Assembly (NCBI RefSeq): GCF_042680125.1
Contig: NZ_JBHTNY010000043.1
Reading direction: 5' to 3' (one strand)
Length of the DNA: 64,000 nucleotides
Source of the DNA: Robinsoniella peoriensis
GTDB taxonomy: Bacteria > Bacillota > Clostridia > Lachnospirales > Lachnospiraceae
The notes below the pieces were generated by a model. It was not told the DNA's origin. It did not search any database and was given only the letters and a program-made list of their open reading frames with translations. The translations under genes and the position numbers were made by a program. Positions 1-7,983 of the stretch are shown here, one piece after another. How positions within the stretch are numbered: position 1 is the first letter of the stretch; every line of letters begins with the position of its first letter.

Positions 1-101
1 CGGTAAGCCTTCCAAACGCCTGCCATGGTCCGCCCCCTTCTCTTTTCGCGCACTACTTCCATCTACAAAGCGTCCCCTTCCTCAGCTAAACCCCAATTTA
101 A
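1..101. repeat. Partial copy of a dispersed palindromic element
   Basis: The first ~100 bases match the reverse complement of the left arm of the giant palindrome at 18245-18568. Shared blocks in the same order are CGGTAAGC, TTCCAAAC, GGTCCGCCCCCTTCTCTTT, CACTAC, ATCTACAAAGCG and CAGCTAAACCCC. The copy is cut by the window edge, so its full length is unknown. It lies directly upstream of the yicC promoter. No coding potential is evident. Confidence 0.75.
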
Positions 102-123
102 CCAGTATAACAGGATTTTGCTG

Positions 124-152
124 TTGACTACACATTTGATATGTTTTATAAT
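124..152 (+). promoter_or_regulatory. Sigma-A-type promoter of the yicC-remA-gmk-rpoZ operon
   Basis: TTGACT at 124-129, a 17-bp spacer and TATAAT at 147-152, about 50 bp before the yicC start. It is a near-consensus housekeeping promoter immediately after the repeat copy. Confidence 0.8.
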
Positions 153-205
153 GTTTTTAATGTGGCGGCATGTGCCACAAAACTAAAAAAAGAGAGCGAA
201 TGAAG

Positions 206-1084
206 ATGATTAAGAGCATGACAGGCTTTGGCAGGTGCGAAAACCTCCAGGGCAGCAGAAAATTTACAGTAGAAATGAAGGCAGTGAATCATCGTTACTT
301 CGACGTGAATATTAAGATGCCCAAGAAGCTGAGTTTTTTTGAGTCAGCGATCAGAGGAATGCTTAAGAATTATATTCAGCGGGGGAAAGTAGACGTTTTC
401 ATTACATATGAAGATTTTACCGAAGAAAACTTTTCGTTAAAATATAATGAAAATATTGCAGGGGAATACGTTCGTTATTACAAACAGATGGCGAAGACAT
501 TTGGTCTGGAAAATGATATCAGGACTTCAACTCTTGGCAGATGCCCGGAAGTATTTACAATGGAAGAATCCACAGCAGATGAAAAAGAAATCTGGGCAGT
601 ACTGGAGGCAGCTTTGGAAGGAGCCAGCAGACAGCTTGTGGAAGCCAGGTTAAAAGAAGGTGATGCATTAAAAGCAGATCTCTTTGAAAAACTGGACGGT
701 ATGCTGGCAGATGTAGCTTCTGTAGAAGAACGGTTTCCTCAGATTATGGCGTCTTACCGTGAAAAACTGACTGAGAAAGTAAAGGAACTGTTAGGGGATA
801 CCCAGATTGAAGAAGGACGGATTGCAGCAGAAGTAGTACTGTTTGCTGATAAAATCTGTACGGATGAAGAAACAGTCCGGTTAAGAAGTCATATTGAAAA
901 TATGAAATCCTGCCTGACGGAAGGTGGAAGTGTCGGCAGAAAGCTGGATTTCATAGCACAGGAAATGAATCGTGAAGCAAACACAATTTTATCTAAGGCA
1001 AATGACCTGGAGACTTCCAATACGGCTATTAATTTAAAGACTGAGATTGAGAAGGTACGGGAGCAGATTCAAAATATTGAATAA
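206..1084 (+). CDS. yicC: YicC family endoribonuclease-like protein
   Basis: 292 residues, the usual size for the family. The N-terminus reads MIKSMTGFGR, the hallmark of YicC proteins, followed by the conserved E-x-K-A-V-N-H-R-Y motif near residue 25-33. The C-terminal third carries the DUF1732 signature with KLDFIAQEMNREANT-like residues near the end. An upstream in-frame ATG at 170 exists, but family alignment favours the start at 206; an ATG at 200 is also possible. Known relatives are stress-linked endoribonucleases. It is the first gene of an operon with remA, gmk and rpoZ, a conserved Firmicute neighbourhood, and ends 14 bp before remA. Confidence 0.9.
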   Translation: MIKSMTGFGRCENLQGSRKFTVEMKAVNHRYFDVNIKMPKKLSFFESAIRGMLKNYIQRGKVDVFITYEDFTEENFSLKYNENIAGEYVRYYKQMAKTFGLENDIRTSTLGRCPEVFTMEESTADEKEIWAVLEAALEGASRQLVEARLKEGDALKADLFEKLDGMLADVASVEERFPQIMASYREKLTEKVKELLGDTQIEEGRIAAEVVLFADKICTDEETVRLRSHIENMKSCLTEGGSVGRKLDFIAQEMNREANTILSKANDLETSNTAINLKTEIEKVREQIQNIE

Positions 1085-1098
1085 GGTGGGAAAATAAT

Positions 1099-1371
1099 TT
1101 GGCCAGATTAATTAACATCGGCTTTGGTAATGTGGTGAATACCGGCAAAGTCATAGCAGTAGTAAGCCCTGAAGCAGCACCTATTAAGCGGATGGTACAA
1201 AATGCAAGGCAGACCGGTAAAGTGGTAGATGCGACACAGGGAAGAAAGACCAAATCCGTGATTGTAACCGTTGATGATTTTATTGTATTGTCAGCATTAC
1301 AGCCAGATACAATTGCAAAAAGATTTTCACTCAATATAGAAGATAAGCCAAAGGATGAAGAAGATGAATAG
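1099..1371 (+). CDS. remA: RemA family regulator (DUF370)
   Basis: 90 residues beginning MARLINIGFGNVV, typical of RemA/DUF370. In Bacillus, RemA is a DNA-binding regulator of biofilm matrix and osmoprotection genes; in this organism its role is inferred only. The start codon is TTG at 1099, preceded by AAGGTGGG at the end of yicC. It overlaps gmk by 8 bp, so translation is probably coupled. The yicC-remA-gmk-rpoZ order supports the call. Confidence 0.88.
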   Translation: MARLINIGFGNVVNTGKVIAVVSPEAAPIKRMVQNARQTGKVVDATQGRKTKSVIVTVDDFIVLSALQPDTIAKRFSLNIEDKPKDEEDE

Positions 1372-1990
1372 AAAAGGAATATTAATTGTTTTATCTGGTT
1401 TTTCAGGAGCGGGGAAAGGCACTTTGGTCAAGGCTTTATCAGGCAAGTATGATAATTATGCCCTGTCCATCTCTGCTACAACAAGAAATCCCAGACCCGG
1501 TGAAGAAGATGGACGGGAATATTTTTTCAAAACAGTGGAAGAATTTAAAGAAATGATTGCAGATAATGCGTTAATTGAATATGCGCAGTATGTTCAGAAT
1601 TATTATGGAACACCAAAAGCTTATGTAGAAGAGAAGCTGAACGAAGGGAAAGACGTAATTCTGGAAATTGAGATACAGGGAGCCCTTAAGGTAAAAGAGC
1701 AATTCCCGGATACACTGCTGTTATTTGTAACTCCGCCGAATGCACAAACATTAGAAGAGCGCCTGAACGGACGCGGGACAGAAACCGCGGATGTGATCAG
1801 GGACAGGTTGAGCCGTGCCAGCGAGGAAGCACAAGGCATGGAAAAGTACGATTACCTGGTAGTCAATGATAAGCTGGAAGATTGTGTGGAAGAAATGCAC
1901 GGAATCATTCAAAGTGAACATTTCAAAGCATCAAGAAATAACGAATTCATAAATACCATAAAAAAAGAGTTAACGCGTTTTGCCAGATAA
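1364..1990 (+). CDS. gmk: Guanylate kinase
   Basis: 208 residues. Phosphorylates GMP to GDP with ATP. The P-loop G-F-S-G-A-G-K-G-T lies at residues 12-20, followed by the GMP-binding region S-A-T-T-R-N-P-R-P-G-E and G-R-E-Y-F-F. The start at 1364 is preferred because AAGGA at 1351-1355 is spaced about 8 bases from it, while the in-frame ATG at 1355 overlaps that site. The gene overlaps the remA 3' end and is followed by rpoZ 35 bp downstream. Confidence 0.95.
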   Translation: MNRKGILIVLSGFSGAGKGTLVKALSGKYDNYALSISATTRNPRPGEEDGREYFFKTVEEFKEMIADNALIEYAQYVQNYYGTPKAYVEEKLNEGKDVILEIEIQGALKVKEQFPDTLLLFVTPPNAQTLEERLNGRGTETADVIRDRLSRASEEAQGMEKYDYLVVNDKLEDCVEEMHGIIQSEHFKASRNNEFINTIKKELTRFAR

Positions 1991-2025
1991 TTTCAAGGCA
2001 AACCCATTTTGAAAGGAGAAAGCAT

Positions 2026-2301
2026 ATGTTACATCCATCTTACACAGATTTAATGAAAGTTGTAAACAGTGAAGTAGAAGAGGGGGATACACCGGTAGTA
2101 AACAGCCGTTATTCCATCGTGCTTGCTACAGCAAAGAGAGCAAGACAGTTGATCGGAGGAGCAGAAGCTCTAGTGTATGATAACGGTAAAAAGCCCTTAT
2201 CTGTAGCCGTAGAAGAGTTAAATAAAGGAAAGATCAAGATTCTCAGTGAAGATGAGACAATGGATGAAGAGTCAGACATTCAGGTACAGACAGAAGAATA
2301 A
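2026..2301 (+). CDS. rpoZ: DNA-directed RNA polymerase omega subunit
   Basis: 91 residues. MLHPSYTDLMKVVN at the start and NSRYSIVLATAKRARQL in the middle are the conserved omega region that contacts the beta' subunit. A strong ribosome binding site (GAAAGGAG) precedes the ATG. The C-terminus is acidic and variable, as is common in Firmicutes. It is the last gene of the operon and is followed by a bidirectional terminator. Confidence 0.93.
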   Translation: MLHPSYTDLMKVVNSEVEEGDTPVVNSRYSIVLATAKRARQLIGGAEALVYDNGKKPLSVAVEELNKGKIKILSEDETMDEESDIQVQTEE

Positions 2302-2366
2302 AATATTCCAGAATGAACCTGTATGTTCGATATAGAACAGATTGATTATAACCATAAAAATAAATA

Positions 2367-2421
2367 AGAGGATGTTTTGCTGTGGTGTCGGTAAAGACTT
2401 TGCAGCGAAACATCCTCTTTT
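2367..2421. terminator. Bidirectional terminator between rpoZ and the ABC-F gene
   Basis: A 17-bp stem pairs AAGAGGATGTTTTGCTG with its near-perfect complement at 2403-2419 (one G-U pair). A-rich sequence before and a T-run after let it work on both strands. Confidence 0.85.
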
Positions 2422-2443
2422 AATTAATATATCTCATTAAATA

Positions 2444-4000
2444 TTAAAAAATCTTAGTGGTCCATTGTGTACAATCCCAGACTTCCGTAACTACATCCTG
2501 GTAGAATTCCGGTTCATGACAGATTAGAAGTATACTGCCTTTATATTCCTTCAATGCCCGCTTCAGTTCTTCCTTTGCATCCACGTCCAGATGGTTGGTA
2601 GGCTCGTCCAGAAGCAGAATATTGGTTTCCCGGTTGATTAATTTACAAAGGCGTACTTTTGCCTGTTCACCACCGCTTAGAACACGTACCTGGCTTTCAA
2701 TATGTTTGGTAGTCAGTCCGCATTTTGCAAGGGCACTGCGCACCTGGTACTGGGTCAGTGAAGGGTAGTCTTTCCAGATCTCTTCGATACAGGTAGTTGT
2801 ATTCCCGGGAGCCATTTCCTGCTCAAAATAACCGATGTAAAGATAATCGCCAAGCTGGACAGAGCCTTCCAGAGAAGGAATCTGTCCCAGAATACTTTTT
2901 AACAGTGTGGTTTTACCAATACCGTTGGCACCGATAAGTGCTATTTTCTGTCCCCGTTCCATAGCCAGGTTCAGGGGCCTGGACAAGGGTTCATCGTATC
3001 CGATAACAAGATTCTCTGCCTCGAAAATGTATTTGCCAGCGGCCCGGGCTTCCTTAAAATGAAATTCAGGTTTTGGCTTTTCGGCTGCCAGCTCGATTTT
3101 ATCCATTTTATCTAATTTTTTCTGACGGGACATCGCCATATTCCTTGTAGAAACTCTGGCTTTATTCCGGGCAACAAAATCTTCCAGATCACTGATTTCC
3201 TGCTGTTGGCGTTTATATGCAGATTCCAGCTGGGCCTTTTTCACTGCATAGACTTCCTGGAACTTGTCATAGTCGCCCACGTATCTGGAAAGTGCCTGGT
3301 TTTCCATATGATAGATCAGGTTAATGACACTGTTTAAGAATGGAATATCATGTGATATTAAAATAAACGCATTTTCATAGTCATTCAGATAGCGTTTCAG
3401 CCATTCAATATGCTGCTCATCCAGGTAGTTGGTAGGCTCGTCAAGGAGGAGGATATCCGGTTTTTCCAACAACAGTTTACCCAACAGTACTTTTGTACGC
3501 TGCCCGCCGCTGAGTTCCGTTACATCTTTATCCAGGCCGATATCCTCAAGACCCAGGGCGCGGCCGATTTCTTCTACTTTAGAATCAATAATATAAAAAT
3601 CATGCATGGTCAGAGTGTCCTGGATGGTGCCCAGTTCCTCCATCATCTGATTCAATTCTTCTTCCGATGCATCACCCATAGAATCACAGATGACGTTCAT
3701 TCTTTCTTCCAGAGAAAACAGCTGTGCAAAAGCACCTTTTAACACATCACGGATGGTCAGCCCTTTTTCCAGAACCGCATGCTGGTCCAGATATCCGGCA
3801 TGGACATTTTTAGCCCATTCCACCTTGCCTTCATCCGGCTGTAATTTTCCGGTTACAATATTTAAAAAAGTAGATTTTCCTTCGCCATTTGCTCCTATCA
3901 GTCCGATGTGCTCACCTTTTAGCAGACGGAAGGAAACATCATGGAAAATCGCTCTGTCACCAAAACCGTGACTTAAATGCTCAACGTTTAAAATGCTCAT
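2444..4000 (-). CDS. ABC-F family ATPase
   Basis: 518 residues with two ABC domains and no membrane segment, as in the ABC-F translation-factor class. Domain 1 has Walker A at residues 36-44 (G-A-N-G-E-G-K-S-T), then LSGGQ and a LLLDEPTNYLD Walker B. Domain 2 has GANGIGKTT, LSGGE and LLLDEPTNHLD. The charged linker between domains (around residues 240-310) fits the P-site tRNA-interaction motif. Such proteins act on ribosomes, some giving antibiotic resistance; the substrate state here is unknown. It is closer in length to YbiT/YkpA-type than to the longer ABC-F at 24118. AAGGAG precedes the ATG. Confidence 0.9.
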   Translation of the reverse strand: MSILNVEHLSHGFGDRAIFHDVSFRLLKGEHIGLIGANGEGKSTFLNIVTGKLQPDEGKVEWAKNVHAGYLDQHAVLEKGLTIRDVLKGAFAQLFSLEERMNVICDSMGDASEEELNQMMEELGTIQDTLTMHDFYIIDSKVEEIGRALGLEDIGLDKDVTELSGGQRTKVLLGKLLLEKPDILLLDEPTNYLDEQHIEWLKRYLNDYENAFILISHDIPFLNSVINLIYHMENQALSRYVGDYDKFQEVYAVKKAQLESAYKRQQQEISDLEDFVARNKARVSTRNMAMSRQKKLDKMDKIELAAEKPKPEFHFKEARAAGKYIFEAENLVIGYDEPLSRPLNLAMERGQKIALIGANGIGKTTLLKSILGQIPSLEGSVQLGDYLYIGYFEQEMAPGNTTTCIEEIWKDYPSLTQYQVRSALAKCGLTTKHIESQVRVLSGGEQAKVRLCKLINRETNILLLDEPTNHLDVDAKEELKRALKEYKGSILLICHEPEFYQDVVTEVWDCTQWTTKIF

Positions 4001-4039
4001 TGCTGTATTAGCTCCTTAGTAATTATAGTTATCGATTTG

Positions 4040-4067
4040 ATTATACAGGAAAATTCAAGAAAAGCAA
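4040..4067 (-). promoter_or_regulatory. Promoter of the minus-strand ABC-F gene
   Basis: On the minus strand, TTGCTT (4067-4062), a 16-bp spacer and TATAAT (4045-4040) lie about 40 bp upstream of the start codon at 4000. Confidence 0.65.
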
Positions 4068-4077
4068 GTATCTGAAC

Positions 4078-4104
4078 AAAAAAACGCACCCGGTTGCGGG
4101 TGCG
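4078..4104 (-). terminator. Terminator of the 62-residue orphan gene
   Basis: A perfect 8-bp GC-rich stem (CGCACCCG / CGGGTGCG, 4-base loop) is followed on the minus strand by seven T residues. It lies just downstream of the minus-strand gene at 4123-4311. Confidence 0.85.
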
Positions 4105-4122
4105 AAGCCTATAAAATAATTC

Positions 4123-4311
4123 TCAACATTCAATTTTTATTGTCCAGGCATAACCATTTTTTGTCCAGACATTGTAGTCATTATTTTGGGAGTTATAAGC
4201 AATATGATCCAGCTCCGGACAGGAGTTAACATTAATAATGTTTACATATTCGTTTGGCTTCAATTTCCAGTTTTTATTGCGAAGATAAGAATCAATTTCA
4301 TGACTATGCAT
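4123..4311 (-). CDS. Small hypothetical protein
   Basis: 62 residues, MHSHEIDSYLRNKNWKLKP at the start, rich in Asn and aromatics, with no signal peptide or membrane segment. No family is recognised. It is supported as a real gene by a strong ribosome binding site (AAAGGAGG, 7 bases before the ATG on the minus strand) and its own intrinsic terminator. The N-terminal E-I-D-S-Y-L-R run followed by W-K-L-K-P-N-E could be a small helical DNA- or protein-binding motif, but this is speculative. It may be a mobile or phage-derived orphan. The 4312-4596 stretch upstream shows nothing else recognisable apart from AT-rich sequence. Confidence 0.6.
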   Translation of the reverse strand: MHSHEIDSYLRNKNWKLKPNEYVNIINVNSCPELDHIAYNSQNNDYNVWTKNGYAWTIKIEC

Positions 4312-4596
4312 TTCTGTTACCTCCTTTGGTTGTCATTTATATACATAATCATTGACTGTTTTCATAGTTTTAATCAGTGCTTCTCATGTATATCATTATT
4401 ATATCAGCAAGTGCATCGGTAGGAAATGGTAAGATGTTAGAAACTATTGTAATAATTTTGGTTAATTTGTCGATTTCATGCAGAAGTCAGTAGATGTGAA
4501 TGAGATTTTTCTGGGATAATATATAAAAAAGGACAATAAAAATTGGAACGGGTGGAATTGTGGTTTTGAGAACTTTGCACATTCTCAAGTATTTTA

Positions 4597-4625
4597 TTGA
4601 CCTTTTAAGACGAAAATAGTACAAT
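4597..4625 (+). promoter_or_regulatory. Promoter of the rimO-pgsA-cinA operon
   Basis: TTGACC at 4597-4602, 17-bp spacer, TACAAT at 4620-4625. The spacer and flanks closely resemble the promoter at 7867-7895 (both carry TTARGACGAA in the spacer and AATAAAC after the -10). Confidence 0.8.
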
Positions 4626-4679
4626 AAACATCAAAGAGCAATTTTGCTTTTGGACGATACTAAAAATGAGGAGTAATTT

Positions 4680-6017
4680 ATGAACGTATTATTTGTATCC
4701 CTGGGATGCGACAAGAATCTGGTGGATTCGGAAGTGATGCTGGGGCTGCTTGCTAAAAATGGATATGTCCTTACAGATGATGAGACACAGGCCGATATTA
4801 TTGTAGTGAATACCTGTTGTTTTATCAATGATGCAAAGGAAGAGAGCATCCAGACGATTCTGGAGATGGCAGAGCACAGGAAAAATGGTAAATGCAAGGC
4901 ATTGGTTGTGACAGGATGTCTGGCACAGCGTTACAAAAAAGAAATTGTGGATGAAATAGAAGAGGTTGATGCCGTACTCGGCACCACAACGTACGATGAA
5001 ATCATCAAGGCGGTACAGACGGCTCTGAATGGGCAGCAGCTGTTAGAGTTCCATGATATTGATGCCCTTCCGGCAAAATCAGCAGGACGTGTATTAACTA
5101 CTGGCGGACATTATGCCCATTTAAAAATAGCCGAAGGCTGTAATAAGCATTGTACTTACTGTATTATCCCGAAGATCCGTGGAAATTATAGAAGTGTTCC
5201 TATGGAACAGCTTATTGAAGAAGCAAAAGACCTGGCAGAACAGGGTGTTAAGGAATTGATTCTGGTTGCGCAGGAGACTACGCTCTATGGAAAGGATCTT
5301 TATGGGAAAAAGAGCCTTCATGTCTTATTAAAAGAGTTATGTAAAATTTCAGGAATCCGGTGGATTCGTATTCTCTATTGTTATCCGGAAGAAATTTATG
5401 ATGAATTGATACAGGTTATGAAAGAAGAGAAGAAGGTATGCCATTATCTGGATCTTCCCATTCAGCATGCCAGTGATGATATTCTGAGGAAGATGGGAAG
5501 AAGAACGAATAAACAGCAGCTTAAGGCTATTGTGTCTAAACTGCGCAGCGAGATTCCGGATATTGCGCTTCGGACAACCTTGATTACGGGTTTTCCAGGC
5601 GAGACTCAGGAACAGCACGAAGAACTGATGGAATTTGCAGATGAGATGGAATTTGAGCGACTTGGGGTGTTCACCTATTCTCCTGAGGAGGATACTCCGG
5701 CAGCAGAGATGGATGGACAGATTGAAGAAGAGATCAAAGAAGACAGAAGAGATGAGCTGATGGAACTTCAGCAGGACATCGCTTTTGATAAAGCACAGCA
5801 GATGGTTGGACGCAGTGTAATTGCTATGGTGGAAGGTAAAGTAGCAGATGAAAATGCTTATGTAGCCCGTACTTATGCAGATGCACCTAATATAGACGGA
5901 TATTTGTTTATTAATACAGGTGAGACACTTATGTCAGGGGACTTTGTCAGGGTAAAAATTACAGGTGCGCTGGAATATGATTTGATTGGAGAGATTGAAG
6001 ATGAATTTGCCGAATAG
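4680..6017 (+). CDS. rimO: Ribosomal protein S12 methylthiotransferase RimO
   Basis: 445 residues. Radical SAM enzyme that adds a methylthio group to an Asp of ribosomal protein S12. The start MNVLFVSLGCDKNLVDSE is the RimO form of the N-terminal methylthiotransferase domain. The radical SAM cluster motif C-N-K-H-C-T-Y-C is at residues 154-161. The last ~65 residues form a TRAM-like domain. GAGGAG precedes the ATG. The gene overlaps pgsA by 17 bp, which makes it the lead gene of a rimO-pgsA-cinA operon, a common Clostridia arrangement. Confidence 0.95.
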   Translation: MNVLFVSLGCDKNLVDSEVMLGLLAKNGYVLTDDETQADIIVVNTCCFINDAKEESIQTILEMAEHRKNGKCKALVVTGCLAQRYKKEIVDEIEEVDAVLGTTTYDEIIKAVQTALNGQQLLEFHDIDALPAKSAGRVLTTGGHYAHLKIAEGCNKHCTYCIIPKIRGNYRSVPMEQLIEEAKDLAEQGVKELILVAQETTLYGKDLYGKKSLHVLLKELCKISGIRWIRILYCYPEEIYDELIQVMKEEKKVCHYLDLPIQHASDDILRKMGRRTNKQQLKAIVSKLRSEIPDIALRTTLITGFPGETQEQHEELMEFADEMEFERLGVFTYSPEEDTPAAEMDGQIEEEIKEDRRDELMELQQDIAFDKAQQMVGRSVIAMVEGKVADENAYVARTYADAPNIDGYLFINTGETLMSGDFVRVKITGALEYDLIGEIEDEFAE

Positions 6018-6537
6018 TTTGACCATATTAAGAGTTATTTTAATCCCTTTTTTTGTGATTTTTATGAAATCTGATCTGGGCGGCGCAGGAAAATATATAG
6101 CGCTTGCTATTTATATTATCGCCAGCCTCACGGATAGCCTGGATGGATATCTGGCAAGAAAAAACCATCAGGTAACGAACTTTGGTAAATTTATGGACCC
6201 TCTTGCAGATAAGCTCCTGGTGTGCTCTGCAATGATATGCCTGGTTCAGATGAACCGTCTTGCCGACTGGATTGTTATAATTATTATCAGCCGTGAATTT
6301 ATTATCAGCGGCTTCCGTCTGGTGGCATCGGATAATGGAATTGTAATTGCTGCTAGCTGGTGGGGAAAATCCAAAACCATTGCGCAGATGATCATGACAA
6401 TTTTATTAATTGCAGACCTGGGAGGATTTTTTAATACATTAGAAAATTTATTCGTTTTATTGGCACTGGTTCTGACCATTATATCATTAATTGATTATAT
6501 TGCGAAGAACATCAACGTATTAAGCATGCAAAAGTAA
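6001..6537 (+). CDS. pgsA: CDP-diacylglycerol-glycerol-3-phosphate 3-phosphatidyltransferase
   Basis: 178 residues. Integral membrane enzyme making phosphatidylglycerol phosphate, the first committed step to phosphatidylglycerol. The CDP-alcohol phosphotransferase motif D-G-x2-A-R-x8-G-x3-D-x3-D is seen as D-G-Y-L-A-R...G-K-F-M-D-P-L-A-D around residues 50-75. Several hydrophobic helices are present. The start at 6001 (MNLPNSLTILR) is chosen over an in-frame TTG at 5986 because GGAG sits about 9 bases upstream and the protein then begins like its family. It overlaps the rimO stop region. Confidence 0.93.
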   Translation: MNLPNSLTILRVILIPFFVIFMKSDLGGAGKYIALAIYIIASLTDSLDGYLARKNHQVTNFGKFMDPLADKLLVCSAMICLVQMNRLADWIVIIIISREFIISGFRLVASDNGIVIAASWWGKSKTIAQMIMTILLIADLGGFFNTLENLFVLLALVLTIISLIDYIAKNINVLSMQK

Positions 6538-6558
6538 GATTACTTTGGAGGATGAAAA

Positions 6559-7824
6559 ATGGTAGTAGAACTGATTTCCGTTGGGACGGAGATATTACTT
6601 GGGAACATTGTAAATACAAATGCGGCCTTTCTGGCAGAAAAATGTGCGCTGCTGGGATTATCTATGTATCATCAGACGGTAGTGGGAGACAATGAGGAAC
6701 GTCTTGCAGATACCATTCAGACAGCGATGAACCGCTCTGACGTGGTTATCCTAAGCGGTGGACTTGGCCCTACACAGGATGATCTGACAAAAGAGGTTGC
6801 AGCGAAAGTCCTGGACATGAAACTGGTAGAAGATAAACACAGCAAAGAACGGATACAGGAATATTTCAAGAACAGCCAGTTTAAGATCATAACCGACAAT
6901 AACTGGAAACAGGCATTAATACCGGAAGGTGCAATTGTCATCGATAATAAAAACGGCACAGCACCGGGGCTTATTCTGGAAAGAGAAGGTAAATCCGTAA
7001 TCCTGCTTCCTGGCCCGCCAAATGAAATGATTCCGATGTTTAACCACGATATATTCCCATACTTAAATAAACTGCAGCCGGAAATTATATGTTCTACGAT
7101 GGTGAAGCTCTGCGGCTTAGGTGAAAGCTTTGTAGAGACAGAAATTGCAGACCTGATTGAAAAACAAACCAATCCTACCATTGCTACTTATGCTAAGACC
7201 GGAGAGGTGCATCTGCGTATCACAGCTAAGGCAGCCGATGAAAAAGAAGCAAAGAAATTAATTAAGCCGGTGGTAAAAGAGCTGCGCAGCCGTTTTGGCA
7301 ACCATATTTATACTACAGAAGAACAGGATACTCTGGAAGAAACCATTATCCGTCTTCTGAAAGAAAAGGAACTGACCCTGACAACTGCTGAATCCTGTAC
7401 AGGAGGACTTCTGGCTGCAAGGCTGACAAATGTACCGGGAGTATCGGATGTATTCAAGCAGGGGCTTGTAACCTACTGCAACCGTGCGAAGCGCAAGCTT
7501 TTGGAAGTAAAGAAAAATACGCTGAAAGAAAACGGTGCAGTGAGCGAAAAAACGGCGAAGGAAATGGCGAAAAACGGCGCATTCATTACCGGGGCAGATG
7601 TCTGTGTTTCTATCACAGGTATTGCAGGGCCTGGAGGGGCGACGGATGATAAGCCGGTTGGACTGGTCTATATTGCCTGCTCATATAATAACCAGGTGAC
7701 GGTAAGAGAGTTCCATTTTAAGGGAGAGCGTAATAAGGTAAGAGAAAGTTCGGTGGTAAATGCCCTGATCCTGTTACGGGAATGCATTATTGCAGATACA
7801 GAGAAATCAGCAAAGAAAGATTGA
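6559..7824 (+). CDS. cinA: CinA family protein (competence/damage-inducible, NMN deamidase type)
   Basis: 421 residues. The N-terminal half is the MoeA-like domain beginning MVVELISVGTEILLGNIVNTN, with the SGGLGPTQDDLT motif. The C-terminal half (from about residue 260) is the CinA/PncC amidohydrolase domain with TAESCTGGLLAARLT and VSITGIAGPGG. The C-terminal domain deamidates nicotinamide mononucleotide in characterised members. TTTGGAGG precedes the ATG. It is the last gene of the rimO-pgsA-cinA unit, 21 bp after pgsA. Confidence 0.92.
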   Translation: MVVELISVGTEILLGNIVNTNAAFLAEKCALLGLSMYHQTVVGDNEERLADTIQTAMNRSDVVILSGGLGPTQDDLTKEVAAKVLDMKLVEDKHSKERIQEYFKNSQFKIITDNNWKQALIPEGAIVIDNKNGTAPGLILEREGKSVILLPGPPNEMIPMFNHDIFPYLNKLQPEIICSTMVKLCGLGESFVETEIADLIEKQTNPTIATYAKTGEVHLRITAKAADEKEAKKLIKPVVKELRSRFGNHIYTTEEQDTLEETIIRLLKEKELTLTTAESCTGGLLAARLTNVPGVSDVFKQGLVTYCNRAKRKLLEVKKNTLKENGAVSEKTAKEMAKNGAFITGADVCVSITGIAGPGGATDDKPVGLVYIACSYNNQVTVREFHFKGERNKVRESSVVNALILLRECIIADTEKSAKKD

Positions 7825-7866
7825 TGTTGTATTTGTTGGATTTGTGTTTTTTTATGCAGGGTTTTA

Positions 7867-7895
7867 TTGACTTGTTAGGACGAATAGCGTATAAT
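7867..7895 (+). promoter_or_regulatory. Promoter of the glycyl radical enzyme operon
   Basis: TTGACT at 7867-7872, 17-bp spacer, TATAAT at 7890-7895. Transcription should start near 7902, directly at the foot of the leader hairpin at 7906-7947. Confidence 0.8.
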
Positions 7896-7905
7896 AAACG
7901 TATAA

Positions 7906-7947
7906 AAAAGTCCTGCGTCTATGTGGAAGCGTAGGTGCAGGACTTTT
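7906..7947 (+). promoter_or_regulatory. Leader hairpin of the glycyl radical enzyme operon
   Basis: A perfect 11-bp stem (AAAAGTCCTGC / GCAGGACTTTT) with a 20-base apical region lies between the predicted start of transcription and the ribosome binding site at 7969. The 3' arm ends in TTTT followed by GACTTTG, which is terminator-like. It could be an attenuator, a 5' stabilising hairpin, or the terminator of cinA. Confidence 0.6.
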
Positions 7948-7983
7948 GACTTTGCAAATCGGATACATAAAGGAGAAGTGAAC

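Noticed and set aside
170..205. N-terminal extension of yicC from ATG 170
   Set aside because: The family starts at MIKSMTGFGR, and no good ribosome binding site precedes ATG 170.
7921..7983. Upstream start of the glycyl radical enzyme at ATG 7921
   Set aside because: It would translate through the leader hairpin, and AAAGGAG at 7969-7975 clearly points to the GTG at 7984.
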